Assembly (NCBI RefSeq): GCF_900108315.1
Contig: NZ_FNVB01000002.1
Coordinates: forward strand, 930,001 to 994,000
Direction: 5' to 3'
DNA: 64,000 nt
DNA from: Saccharopolyspora kobensis
GTDB taxonomy: Bacteria; Actinomycetota; Actinomycetes; Mycobacteriales; Pseudonocardiaceae
Shown: piece by piece, positions 44,292-53,101 of the stretch
Layout of the letters: every line of letters begins with the position of its first letter
How positions within the stretch are numbered: position 1 is the first letter of the stretch
Notes under the pieces: model-generated
What the model was told of the DNA's origin: nothing
Seen by the model: the letters and a program-made list of their open reading frames with translations, nothing else
Databases searched by the model: none
Position numbers and translations under genes: made by a program

Positions 44292-45842
44292 GTGAGCCAC
44301 CAGCGCATCGAGGTCGACGTCCTCGTCGTGGGTTCCGGGCCGGTGGGCGCCACGTTCGCGCGCACGCTCGTCAACGGCGGGCGCCAGGTCGTGGTCGTGG
44401 ACGCCGGTCCGCAGCTGTCCAGCAGACCGGGTGAACACCTGAAGAACCACCTCGCCTACCAGCACAGCCACGAGCGGTTCGGCGCGCTGATCCGCGGCCA
44501 CCTGCACCCGCTGTCGCGCCCGTCCCGCGCGGTGGTCCCGCCGGAGGAGCTGATCAGCCTGGCCGCGGGCGTCGCCACCTACGCGGTCGGCGGCATGGCC
44601 ACCCACTGGACGGGCGTGACGCCCCGGCACCACCCGACCGTCGAGCGCTCCAGCGCCATCCCGGCGGCCGACTGGGATTCGCTCTACGGCGAGGCCGAGG
44701 CGCTCCTCAACACGCGCACCGACCTGACCGCGAGCGCCATCTCCCACCAGGTGGTGCTCGACGCGCTCGCCGCCGAGTACGCGGAACTGCCCGCGCCGTA
44801 CGGCGTTCAGCACCTGCCGATGGCCGCCGAGCGCCGCGCGGACAACCCGAGGCTGGTGCGCTGGACCGGTGTGGACACCATCCTCGGCCCGCTGGCCGAC
44901 GGCGGCGCCGACGGGTTCGTCCTGCGCGAGCAGCACCAGTGCACGCGACTCGTGCCCGCGGCGGACGGGTCGCGCATCGAGTACGCCGAGATCGTCGACC
45001 ACACCACCTGGCGGACGTTGCGCGTCGAGGCGAGCACGTACGTCGTCGCCTGCGGCGCCGTGCTCACCCCGCAGCTGCTCCACGCCTCCGGGATCCGCCC
45101 GCCGGCGCTCGGCCGGTACCTCACCGAGCAACCGGTCGCCTTCTGCCAGATCCTGCTCCGGGACGACCTGGTCGAGGGTGTCGCGGCGGACCCGCGCTTC
45201 GCCGAGCGGGTGGCGGCCCACCGGGCCGGCCACCCCGGAGACGCGGTGCCGATCCCGCTGGACGACCTCGATCCGAACGTGTGGATCCCGGTGTCGCCGG
45301 AGCGCCCGTGGCACTGCCAGATCCACCGCGATCTGCCCTACGACGACATGGTCGTGGACCCGGACCTCGACGGCAGGCTGGTGGTCGACCTGCGCTGGTT
45401 CGGGCTGGTCGACCCGAGGCCGGAGAACCGGGTCGTCTTCTCCGACACCGCCCGCGACCGCTACGGCATGCCGGAGGCGGGCTTCGAGTTCTCGCTCAGC
45501 GACTCCGACCGCGCCCGGCAGCACCGGATGATGGCGGACCTGCGGCGAGCCGCCGCCGCGCTCGGGCCGTACGTGCCCGGTTCCGAGCCGAGGTTCATCC
45601 TCCCCACGCTGCCGCTGCACATCGCGGGAACCACCCGGATGGGCACCGACCCGGACACCAGCGTGGTCGACCCCGGTTCCCGCGTCTGGGGCGTGGAGAA
45701 CCTCTACCTCGGCGGCAACGGCCTGATCCCGACCGGCAACGCGAGCAACCCGACGCTGACGAGCGTGGCGATGGCGCTGCGCGCCGCACGCGGGATTCTC
45801 CGCGCCGGGCGAGCATTCCCGGCGGAGAGGGCACTCGCATGA
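44292..45842 (+). CDS. Pyranose-2-oxidase-like GMC flavoenzyme
   Basis: 516 residues. FAD motif VVGSGPVGATFARTL; GGMATHWTG has the THW motif in which pyranose oxidases bind FAD covalently (His105); C-terminal HIAGTTRMG and GNASNPTLTS carry the His-Asn active pair. The family oxidises sugars or C-glycosides at C2/C3; in this cluster a cyclitol hydroxyl is a plausible target. GTG 44292 after GGAGGGG. Confidence 0.85.
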   Translation: MSHQRIEVDVLVVGSGPVGATFARTLVNGGRQVVVVDAGPQLSSRPGEHLKNHLAYQHSHERFGALIRGHLHPLSRPSRAVVPPEELISLAAGVATYAVGGMATHWTGVTPRHHPTVERSSAIPAADWDSLYGEAEALLNTRTDLTASAISHQVVLDALAAEYAELPAPYGVQHLPMAAERRADNPRLVRWTGVDTILGPLADGGADGFVLREQHQCTRLVPAADGSRIEYAEIVDHTTWRTLRVEASTYVVACGAVLTPQLLHASGIRPPALGRYLTEQPVAFCQILLRDDLVEGVAADPRFAERVAAHRAGHPGDAVPIPLDDLDPNVWIPVSPERPWHCQIHRDLPYDDMVVDPDLDGRLVVDLRWFGLVDPRPENRVVFSDTARDRYGMPEAGFEFSLSDSDRARQHRMMADLRRAAAALGPYVPGSEPRFILPTLPLHIAGTTRMGTDPDTSVVDPGSRVWGVENLYLGGNGLIPTGNASNPTLTSVAMALRAARGILRAGRAFPAERALA

Positions 45843-45972
45843 ACAGCCCGCGCGAACCACGGCAGTGCTCAGCCGCACGTCGGAGGAACGTGGCGCGACC
45901 CGGCCAGGAGAAACCCCGAAACGCACGACCGATCGCGAGCGCGACCAATCGCGGAAAGGCGGCACAGCACCC

Positions 45973-47196
45973 ATGAGCGGCCCCGGATACCTGTTCCTCG
46001 GTGACGAAGAGAGGGCGCTGGTCCAGCAGGCGCTGGACGAGTGGCACCTGAACCGCTACCGGTTCGACGAAGCGGCCGGACCGTCCATGGTGTACTCGCT
46101 CGAGCGCGAGTTCGAGCAGCGCACCGGCGCCCCGCACTGCCTCGCCGTCAACAGCTGCACGTCCGCGCTGCTCACCGCGCTGGTGGCGCTCGGCGTCGGC
46201 CCCGGTGACGAGGTGATCGTGCCTGGCTACACGTTCATCGCCTCCATCGCCGCGATCGTGCACCGCGGTGCGGTCCCGGTTCTCGCCGAGATCGACGAGT
46301 CCCTCACCCTCGACCCGGCGGACGTGGCGCGCCGGATCACGCCCGCGACGAAGGCCATCGTCGCAGTGCACATGCTCGGCGCTCCGGCCGACGTGGGAGA
46401 GCTGCGGCGGATCGCCGACGAGCACGGTCTCTTCCTCATCGAGGACGCCGCACAGGCTTGCGGTGGCCGGTACCGGGGCCGTGCGCTCGGCACCATCGGG
46501 GACGCCGGGGCCTTCTCGCTCAACCTGTTCAAGATCATCACCAGCGGGGACGGCGGGCTGCTCACGTTGGCCGACGACACGGCTTACGAACGCGCCTTCG
46601 CCTTCCACGACCACGGGTTCAAGCCGCTGCGGCAGGGCATCGCCGACGCCGATTCGCTGTTCGGGATGAACCTGCGGATGCACGAGCTCAGCGGCGCCGT
46701 GGCACTGGGCCAGCTGCGCAAGATCGACGACATCCTGGGCGTGCTGCGCAAGCAGAAGACGGCGTTGCTGGACGCGATCGGCGAGCTGCCGGGCGTGACC
46801 CGCAGGCGCATCAACGATCCGGATGGCGAGTGCTTCTCGTTCCTGGTCCTGCAGTTCGAGACCGTCGAAGCGGCGCGCGCGGTGGCCGAACGGCTGGGCA
46901 CCTCCACGCTCATCGACTCGGGCCGCCACTACTACGGGAACATGCCGCAGCTGCTCGCGCGCCGCACGCCCACGCCCTCGGAACACCCCTTCGCCTCCAG
47001 CGACCGGCGGTACGAGGCGAACATGCTCCCCCGCACCGACGAGATCCTCGGCCGGTCGATCGCCCTGTCGGTCGGCGTGGTCGACGCCTATCTCGGCTCG
47101 GGAGTCGGCATCAACCCGCTCTCGTCGCCGGACGAGATCGCCGCCGCCGCCCGCGCCGTCCAGTCAGCAGTCAACGAAGTGGTTGCGATGAAATGA
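45973..47196 (+). CDS. DegT/DnrJ/EryC1-family PLP aminotransferase
   Basis: 407 residues. SxxK-type lysine in FSLNLFKIITSGDGG (Lys187), NSCTSALLTALVALGVGPGDEV and the VIVPGYTFIASIAAI segment. Family members add amino groups to keto-sugars or keto-cyclitols, here probably to a valiolone-derived ketone. Translational coupling (ATGA) with the cyclase gene. ATG 45973. Confidence 0.92.
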   Translation: MSGPGYLFLGDEERALVQQALDEWHLNRYRFDEAAGPSMVYSLEREFEQRTGAPHCLAVNSCTSALLTALVALGVGPGDEVIVPGYTFIASIAAIVHRGAVPVLAEIDESLTLDPADVARRITPATKAIVAVHMLGAPADVGELRRIADEHGLFLIEDAAQACGGRYRGRALGTIGDAGAFSLNLFKIITSGDGGLLTLADDTAYERAFAFHDHGFKPLRQGIADADSLFGMNLRMHELSGAVALGQLRKIDDILGVLRKQKTALLDAIGELPGVTRRRINDPDGECFSFLVLQFETVEAARAVAERLGTSTLIDSGRHYYGNMPQLLARRTPTPSEHPFASSDRRYEANMLPRTDEILGRSIALSVGVVDAYLGSGVGINPLSSPDEIAAAARAVQSAVNEVVAMK

Positions 47197-48383
47197 ACAC
47201 ACATGCGGTCGAAACCGCACTGACGGAGGCAACAGCCATGGCCCATCAGTGGCAGGCCCAGGCCGAGCAGACCATCACCTACGAAGTCCGGATGACCGAC
47301 GGCGTCCTCGACCCGTCCAACCGAGCGCTGCTGGACGCCGGAGCGACCGTCCGCACCGATGAGCCCCGCCGGTTCATCGTGATCGACGCCAACGTGCTCG
47401 AGATCTACGGCGATGCGCTCCGCAAGTACCTCGCGCACCACAACTGCGAGTACCGGTTGTGCGTGCTGTCGGCCTCGGAGGAGGCCAAGACCATGGAGTC
47501 GGTGTTCACCGTGGTCAACGGCCTCGACTCGTTCGGCATCTCGCGCAGGCACGAGCCGATCATCGCCATCGGCGGCGGGATCGTGCTGGACATCGCGGGC
47601 CTTGCCGCCAGCATGTACCGGCGCAGCACGCCCTACGTCCGGGTGCCCACCTCCCTGATCGGGCTGGTCGACGCAGGTGTCGGCATCAAGACCGGGGTGA
47701 ACTTCGGCTCCCACAAGAACCGGCTCGGCACCTACTTCGCGCCGACCGCGGCGCTGCTGGACCGCGGCTTCCTGGCCACTGTGGACGACCGGCACATCAG
47801 CAACGGCCTCGCCGAGATCCTCAAGATCGCGCTGATCAAGGACGCGGTGCTGTTCGAGTTGCTGGAGGAGCACGCCGAACTGCTGCTCGCCGAACGGCTC
47901 ACCGGCCAGACGCCCACCGGCGACGTGGTGGCGCGGGAGGTGTTCAGCCGCGCGGTCGGCGGCATGCTGGAGGAGCTGGAACCGAACCTGTGGGAGCAGA
48001 AGCTGGAGCGCCTGGTCGACTACGGCCACTCCTTCAGCCCCACCCTGGAGATGCGCGCTCTGCCCGCGCTCCTTCACGGCGAGGCCGTCACCGTTGACAT
48101 GGCGCTCACCACGGTGCTGGCCGAGGCGCGCGGCATGGTGTCCACACCGGACCGCGAGCGGATCTTCCGCCTGATGCGCCGGCTCCGGCTTCCCGTCTGG
48201 CACCCGCTGCTGGAGACCGGTCTGCTGGAGCACGCGTTGCGGGAGACCACCCGGCACCGGGACGGGTTGCAGCGGATGCCGATCCCGGTCGGCATCGGCG
48301 GGGCCCACTTCCTGCACGACCTCACCGTCGCCGAGCTCACCGGCGCGGCCGAGACGCTGCGCGAGCTGGGAGGCGACCGATGA
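47193..48383 (+). CDS. C7-cyclitol synthase (2-epi-5-epi-valiolone synthase type)
   Basis: 396 residues of the sugar phosphate cyclase superfamily (3-dehydroquinate-synthase fold). NAD site GGGIVLDIAGLAASMYRR; then RVPTSLIGLVDAG, a GVNF...HKNRLGTYF stretch typical of EEVS/EVS/DDGS enzymes; and GLAEILKIALIKD plus GHSFSPTLEMR, HGEAVTVDMAL (metal His/Glu). Would close sedoheptulose 7-phosphate into 2-epi-5-epi-valiolone, the entry point to C7N-aminocyclitols. EEVS rather than EVS is inferred from context. ATG 47193 overlaps the previous stop; ATG 47238 has GGAGG 8 bases upstream. Confidence 0.88.
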   Translation: MNTHAVETALTEATAMAHQWQAQAEQTITYEVRMTDGVLDPSNRALLDAGATVRTDEPRRFIVIDANVLEIYGDALRKYLAHHNCEYRLCVLSASEEAKTMESVFTVVNGLDSFGISRRHEPIIAIGGGIVLDIAGLAASMYRRSTPYVRVPTSLIGLVDAGVGIKTGVNFGSHKNRLGTYFAPTAALLDRGFLATVDDRHISNGLAEILKIALIKDAVLFELLEEHAELLLAERLTGQTPTGDVVAREVFSRAVGGMLEELEPNLWEQKLERLVDYGHSFSPTLEMRALPALLHGEAVTVDMALTTVLAEARGMVSTPDRERIFRLMRRLRLPVWHPLLETGLLEHALRETTRHRDGLQRMPIPVGIGGAHFLHDLTVAELTGAAETLRELGGDR

Positions 48384-48931
48384 CCCGGCGGGGCATCCCC
48401 GGCGCGGTCGCGGTGCACCACGTCGCCTACACGGTGCCGGACCTCGACCAGGCCGTCGAGTTCTTCACCGACGTCATCGGCGCCGAACTCGCCTACACGC
48501 TGGTGCAGGACGCCGCGGGCGACTGGATGACCCGCAAGCTCGACGTGGACGCCGCGGCCACCGCCCGCATCGCCATGCTGCGGCTGGGCCCGGTGACGAA
48601 CCTGGAGCTCTTCGAGTACACCGCGCCCGACCAGCGGCGGCAGCTGCCCCGCAACAGCGACTGGGGCGGTCACCACCTGGCCATCCACGTCGCGGACGTC
48701 GACGCCGCTGCGGAGTACTTGCGGGCGCAACCGGGCGTTCGGGTGCTCAGCACCCCGGAGACCATCGCCGACGGCCCCATCGCGGGAGACCGCTGGGTGT
48801 ACTTCACGACGCCGTGGGGGATGCAGCTGGAGCTGATCAACCTGCCCCCCGGGGCACCGTTCGAGCAGCAGACGGACGTGCGGCTGTACCAGCCGGACGG
48901 ATCCTGGTCCGATCGAATAGGAGGTTCATGA
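48380..48931 (+). CDS. VOC-family protein, candidate cyclitol epimerase
   Basis: 183 residues, two VOC modules. Metal ligands: His (VHHVAYTV), Glu (LELFEY), His (HHLAIHV) and Glu (MQLELINLP). In validamycin and cetoniacytone clusters, a VOC protein next to the EEVS epimerises 2-epi-5-epi-valiolone; the ATGA coupling to the cyclase here suggests the same job. Confidence 0.82.
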   Translation: MTRRGIPGAVAVHHVAYTVPDLDQAVEFFTDVIGAELAYTLVQDAAGDWMTRKLDVDAAATARIAMLRLGPVTNLELFEYTAPDQRRQLPRNSDWGGHHLAIHVADVDAAAEYLRAQPGVRVLSTPETIADGPIAGDRWVYFTTPWGMQLELINLPPGAPFEQQTDVRLYQPDGSWSDRIGGS

Positions 48932-49422
48932 GCCAGCAGCACGACGTTTCCCCCGAGCAGCCGGCGATCGTCCCGGCGGGCGAGGGCGAGACGATCTGGT
49001 TCGACGGCAACGTCTACACCGTCAAGATCAGCGGCAAGGCCACCAACGGAGCCCTGTCCGTCCTGGAATCCTCCATCCTGCCGGGATGCGGCCCGCCGCC
49101 GCACGTGCACACCGAGTCCGACGAGGTGTTCCACGTGCTGTCCGGCCAGCTGGAGTTCCAGGTCGGCGACTCGCGGTTCACCGGCAAGGCCGGGGACTAC
49201 GTCTTCGTCCCGCACGGCACGCCGCACTGCTTCAAGAACGTCGGCGTGCACGTCGCGCACACGATCTTCGCCTACACCCCGGCCGGTTTCGAGGAGTTCT
49301 TCCTGGCGTCGGGCCAGCCGGCGGTGCCGAGCACGCCGGTGCCGCAGTGGGGTCCGGAGGAGTTCGCGAAGGCGGTGGCGATCGCCCCGCGCTTCGGCTG
49401 GGAAGGACCGAGCACCAAGTAG
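48928..49422 (+). CDS. Single-domain cupin (metal-binding)
   Basis: 164 residues with full cupin motif (PPPHVHTESDEVFHVLSG; second His in HGTPHCF). Not close to A1/A2. Could be a dioxygenase, isomerase or epoxidase-like enzyme acting on the cyclitol. ATGA overlap with the VOC gene. Confidence 0.82.
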   Translation: MSQQHDVSPEQPAIVPAGEGETIWFDGNVYTVKISGKATNGALSVLESSILPGCGPPPHVHTESDEVFHVLSGQLEFQVGDSRFTGKAGDYVFVPHGTPHCFKNVGVHVAHTIFAYTPAGFEEFFLASGQPAVPSTPVPQWGPEEFAKAVAIAPRFGWEGPSTK

Positions 49423-49502
49423 TTCGCCCGAACGCACCGCGCGCCGCCCCGGGCCGGGGCAGCGCGCGGTGCGCGCGCACGACCGGAACCGAGGGTAGGA
49501 CC

Positions 49503-50369
49503 ATGACGTTCACCGAGCTCAACCCGTTCCCGGTCACCGACCCGGTGGCCGGCTTCGACACCACCGCCTTCGACTTGGACGCCTACCTGCGGCGGATCGA
49601 CCACCCGCGCGTCGAACCGTCCGCGGCCGCGCTGCGCTCGCTGCACAGCGCGCACGTGCGGGCCATCCCGTTCGAGAACATCGACGTCGCGCTGGGCAGG
49701 CACCGCGGGATCGAGCTGCCCGCCATCGTGGACAAGCTGGTCCGCCGCGACCGAGGTGGCTACTGCTTCGAGCACGGGCTGCTCTTCGCCGCCGCGCTGG
49801 AGGAGCTCGGGTTCACCGTCCGGCGCAGCTTCGCCCGGGTGCGGCCGGACCACGAGCGCGGCTCGTACACCCACATGCTCGCGGTGGTGCCCGTCGACGG
49901 GACGGACCACCTGGTGGACGTCGGCTTCGGCGCCTGGGTGATGCACCCGACGCCGCTGATCGACGGCGCCGAGGTGGACCAGGCCGGCTGGCGGCACCGG
50001 ATCCGCCGGGACAACGGCCACTGGGTGTTCGAGAAGCACACCGCCGACGGCTGGGAGGCGCTGCACGCCACTCTCGGCCTGCCCGCCCGGCAGGTCGACT
50101 ACGAGGTGTTCCACCACTACACCTCCACCCACCCGCGCTCCCCGTTCACCGGCCAGCTGGTGGTGATGCGGCTGACCGACGGCGTGGTGCGCAAGTTCGT
50201 CGGGCACCGGCTCATCACCGAGCACGCCGACGGCCGCGTGGAGACCGCCGAGATCACCACCGACCAGCTCGCCGGCACCCTGCGCGCGCTGGACGTCGAG
50301 CTGACCCCGGCCGAGCTCTCCGCGCTGCAGGAGTTCTACGAGTCCGCTGAGGACACCGAAGCGCTGTGA
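49503..50369 (+). CDS. Arylamine N-acetyltransferase family enzyme
   Basis: 288 residues. Catalytic triad visible: Cys88 (GGYCFEHG), His124 (THML) and Asp139 (VDVGFG). NATs transfer acetyl from CoA to amines; relatives such as RifF form amides in ansamycins. Beside an aminotransferase, it could acylate the cyclitol amine. Its tail overlaps the MFS gene on the other strand by 34 bases. Confidence 0.9.
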   Translation: MTFTELNPFPVTDPVAGFDTTAFDLDAYLRRIDHPRVEPSAAALRSLHSAHVRAIPFENIDVALGRHRGIELPAIVDKLVRRDRGGYCFEHGLLFAAALEELGFTVRRSFARVRPDHERGSYTHMLAVVPVDGTDHLVDVGFGAWVMHPTPLIDGAEVDQAGWRHRIRRDNGHWVFEKHTADGWEALHATLGLPARQVDYEVFHHYTSTHPRSPFTGQLVVMRLTDGVVRKFVGHRLITEHADGRVETAEITTDQLAGTLRALDVELTPAELSALQEFYESAEDTEAL

Positions 50370-51751
50370 CCGCGCTCGCCGGCGGACGCGGCCACCGGCT
50401 GCCGCTGCGAGAGGCGGAACAGCACCGCGACGAGCACCGCCACGCCGATGCACAGCGCACCGAGCACCCACAGCGAGAGGTCCATGGCGGCCGGGTACTC
50501 CGGGCCTGCCAGGGTTCCGGAGGTCCGGGCCGCCAGCACCGCGCCGATCACGGCGATGCCGAGGGTTTCCCCGGTCAGCTTGGTGGTGTTGAACATGCCC
50601 GCGGCCATGCCCGACTGCTCGGCGGGCATGCTGCTGACCGCCAAGCCGTCCAGCAGCCCGGTCGCGATGGCGATCCCCACGCCCATCAGCAGCAGCGGTC
50701 CCGCGTGCTGCTCGGTGGCGGCGAACCAGGCCGCGCCCGCACCGACCAGCACCAGGGCCGCGATCACCTGCACCGACGGCTCCACCCAGCGGGTGACCAT
50801 CCCGCACAGGATCGGCACCACCAGCATCGGCCCGGTCAGCAGGATGACGAGCGCACCGGCCTGAGCCGCCGTCACGGGCTGCGTCGCCATGAAGTACGAG
50901 GGCAGGTACACCACCAGCGGGCCGAACACCGCGACGATCGCGATGTTGGCGGCGCACAGGCCGAGGAACCGGGAGGAGGTCAGCAGCCGGAGATCCAGCA
51001 GCGGGTCGGCGGCTCGCCGCTCGATCCTGATGAACAGCGGGAACAGGATCACCGCGCCCAGCAGCGCCAGCAGCACGAGCGGAGACGTCCAGCCCAGCTC
51101 CGGGCCCTCCACGAACACCAGGATCAGCAGCATCAGGGCGAGGGTGAACGTCGTCGTGCCCGCCCAGTCCATCCGGCCCGCCGCGGCGTTGCCCGGTGCG
51201 GACCGGAAGTCGGGCAGGAAGCGGAAGAACGCCAGCGCGATCAGGCCGATCGCACCGGGCAGGCCGAAGGTGCTGCGCCAGCCGAACGACTCCATCAGCA
51301 GCCCAGCCAGGGTGGGCCCGAAGGCGAGCCCGAGGCCGATGGTCGCGCCGAACAGCCCGAAGATCCTGGTCCGCGCCGCGCCGGTGAAGACCTGGGCGAG
51401 CATCGCGCTGGCGCCGGTCACGGTGGCGGCCGCGCCGATCCCGGCCAGCGCGCGGGCCAGGTCGAGCAGCACGATGTCGGTGACCACCGCGCTCACCAGC
51501 GCGCACACCGAGAACGACGCGACGCCCGCGAGGAACGTGCGGCGCCGGCCGTACCGGTCCGCGAGCGAACCGGTGACCAGCATGAAGCCCGCGAAGGTCG
51601 CGCTGTACCCGTTGACGACCCACTGCGTGGCCGCGAGCGTGGTGTCCAGGTCCTCGGTGATCCGGACGAGCGCGACGGAGGCCCCGCTCAAGGTGAACGG
51701 AACGAGGAACAGTGCGGTCAGCGAGATGAAGACCGTTGCGACGCGATTCAT
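50336..51751 (-). CDS. MFS drug exporter, 14-helix EmrB/QacA type
   Basis: 471 residues. Motif A (GSLADRYGRRRTFLAG) and repeating membrane helices; C-terminal tail QPVAASAGERGHS. Likely exports the cluster product. Start ATG 51751; a 510-base gap separates it from the SDR gene on the other strand. Tail overlaps the NAT tail. Confidence 0.9.
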   Translation of the reverse strand: MNRVATVFISLTALFLVPFTLSGASVALVRITEDLDTTLAATQWVVNGYSATFAGFMLVTGSLADRYGRRRTFLAGVASFSVCALVSAVVTDIVLLDLARALAGIGAAATVTGASAMLAQVFTGAARTRIFGLFGATIGLGLAFGPTLAGLLMESFGWRSTFGLPGAIGLIALAFFRFLPDFRSAPGNAAAGRMDWAGTTTFTLALMLLILVFVEGPELGWTSPLVLLALLGAVILFPLFIRIERRAADPLLDLRLLTSSRFLGLCAANIAIVAVFGPLVVYLPSYFMATQPVTAAQAGALVILLTGPMLVVPILCGMVTRWVEPSVQVIAALVLVGAGAAWFAATEQHAGPLLLMGVGIAIATGLLDGLAVSSMPAEQSGMAAGMFNTTKLTGETLGIAVIGAVLAARTSGTLAGPEYPAAMDLSLWVLGALCIGVAVLVAVLFRLSQRQPVAASAGERGHSASVSSADS

Positions 51752-52261
51752 GTCAGGTGACTCCCCCGGAAGCGCTGCTCGTCGACGCCCGCATCAGGTC
51801 GGCGCGCACGGCCCCCCCTCGGCCCGGTTCACGACGTTTGGACGCGTTCTCGACGATAGCCGACGCGGATTTCACGCGGCGTTCGAATTACCCGCGCGTG
51901 ACCGGGATCTCAATACCTCCGGGAATTGCGAGCACAACTGTCCACGTTCGACACTCGACCTGCCGATATCCGACGGGGAAACGACAGGAGAACCAGCTCG
52001 ACCGCACCCCGCGAAACCACCGGAACGACTTCGCCGGACGCGCTGCCAGCGCATTCTCCCCCAGGCCAATAACACGTGAACATCGGGCGTACTTTTCACG
52101 ATGGTGGAATATGCCAAATTGCACCATGCAGAGCCGCCGCAATCCGCTGAACAGCAGAACGGAAGCGAGAGGGAGATCGCACTCCGCGGATTCTCCCTCC
52201 GGGCGCGAAATTTCCGGATACGCTATCGATCGCACGACGCATGCGAGTGAAATGGAGCGAG
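51752..52261. other. Divergent promoter region of exporter and SDR
   Basis: About 510 bases, AT-richer than the genes. No supported coding region in either direction; a CAATACCTCCGGGAATTGC stretch and other short repeats could be regulatory, but no clear dyad was found. Confidence 0.5.
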
Positions 52262-53041
52262 ATGGAACTCAAGCTGGAAGGCAAGACCGCGCTGGTGACC
52301 GGTGCCAGCAAGGGCATCGGCCTGGCCGTGGTCCAGGCGCTGGCCGCGGAGGGAGTGCAGGTCGCTGCATGTGCTCGCACCACCAGTGAGGCGTTGGCCG
52401 AGGCGACTCCGCTGACCCGGCAAGCAGATCTGTCCGACGCGGGGCAGACCGCGGAAATGGTGGAGTGGGCGCTCGGCGAACTGGGCGGCATCGACCTGCT
52501 GGTCAACAACGTCGGCGGCTCCCCGGCGCGCACCGACGGATTCCTGGCCATCAGCGACGAAGAATGGCAGCACGCGTTCGAGCTGAACTTCTTCAGCACG
52601 GTGCGCACCACCCGGGCGGCCCTGCCGAGCCTGCTCGAGCGCAAGGGGAACATCGTCAACATCGGCTCGGTCAACTCGCAGCTGGCCCTGCCGCGGCTGA
52701 TCGACTACTCCGCGGCCAAGGCCGCGATGACCAACTTCGCCAAGTCGCTCGCCGAGGAGTACGGCGAAGCGGGTCTGCGGGTGAACACCATCTCCCCCGG
52801 GCCGACGCGCACCGCGGTCTGGACGTCCTCCGACGGGATGGCCTCCGGGCTGTCCCGCAGCGCGGGGATCGACCACGAGGAGTTCGTCTCGCAGGTGCCT
52901 GCGATGACCGGGCTCAACACCGGCAAGTTCACCGAGCCGGAAGAGCTGGCCGTGCTCGTGGTGCTGCTGGCCTCCGGCCGCGTGCCCAACATGAACGGCG
53001 CGGACCTGGTGGTCGACGGGGGAATGCTCAAGCAGCTCTGA
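52262..53041 (+). CDS. Short-chain dehydrogenase/reductase (SDR)
   Basis: 259 residues. NAD(P) motif TGASKGIG, NNVGG, catalytic Ser in IGSVNSQ and YSAAK (Tyr-Lys). Classical SDR, probably oxidises or reduces a ring hydroxyl/ketone. ATG 52262 has GGAGCG 5 bases upstream. Ends before a strong palindromic hairpin. Confidence 0.92.
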   Translation: MELKLEGKTALVTGASKGIGLAVVQALAAEGVQVAACARTTSEALAEATPLTRQADLSDAGQTAEMVEWALGELGGIDLLVNNVGGSPARTDGFLAISDEEWQHAFELNFFSTVRTTRAALPSLLERKGNIVNIGSVNSQLALPRLIDYSAAKAAMTNFAKSLAEEYGEAGLRVNTISPGPTRTAVWTSSDGMASGLSRSAGIDHEEFVSQVPAMTGLNTGKFTEPEELAVLVVLLASGRVPNMNGADLVVDGGMLKQL

Positions 53042-53057
53042 GCTGAGTGACTGGGGA

Positions 53058-53089
53058 CGGCGGGAACACAACCGGTTGTGTTCCCGCCG
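53058..53089. terminator. Perfect 32-bp palindrome between convergent genes
   Basis: A 16-bp perfect inverted repeat starting CGGCGGGAACAC and centred on CCGG, 16 bases after the SDR stop and 12 before the stop of the FAD oxidase gene. A bidirectional terminator is the likely role. Confidence 0.8.
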
Positions 53090-53101
53090 CCGTGTTCTCC
53101 G

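Noticed and set aside
43602..45974. 790-residue minus-strand frame
   Set aside because: Antisense shadow of the cupin and flavoenzyme genes; no motif.
47193..48383. Dehydroquinate or aminodehydroquinate synthase (AHBA pathway)
   Set aside because: GVNF...HKNRLG and the SPTLEMR region are typical of C7-cyclitol synthases, and no AHBA synthase, PKS or kinase genes accompany it.
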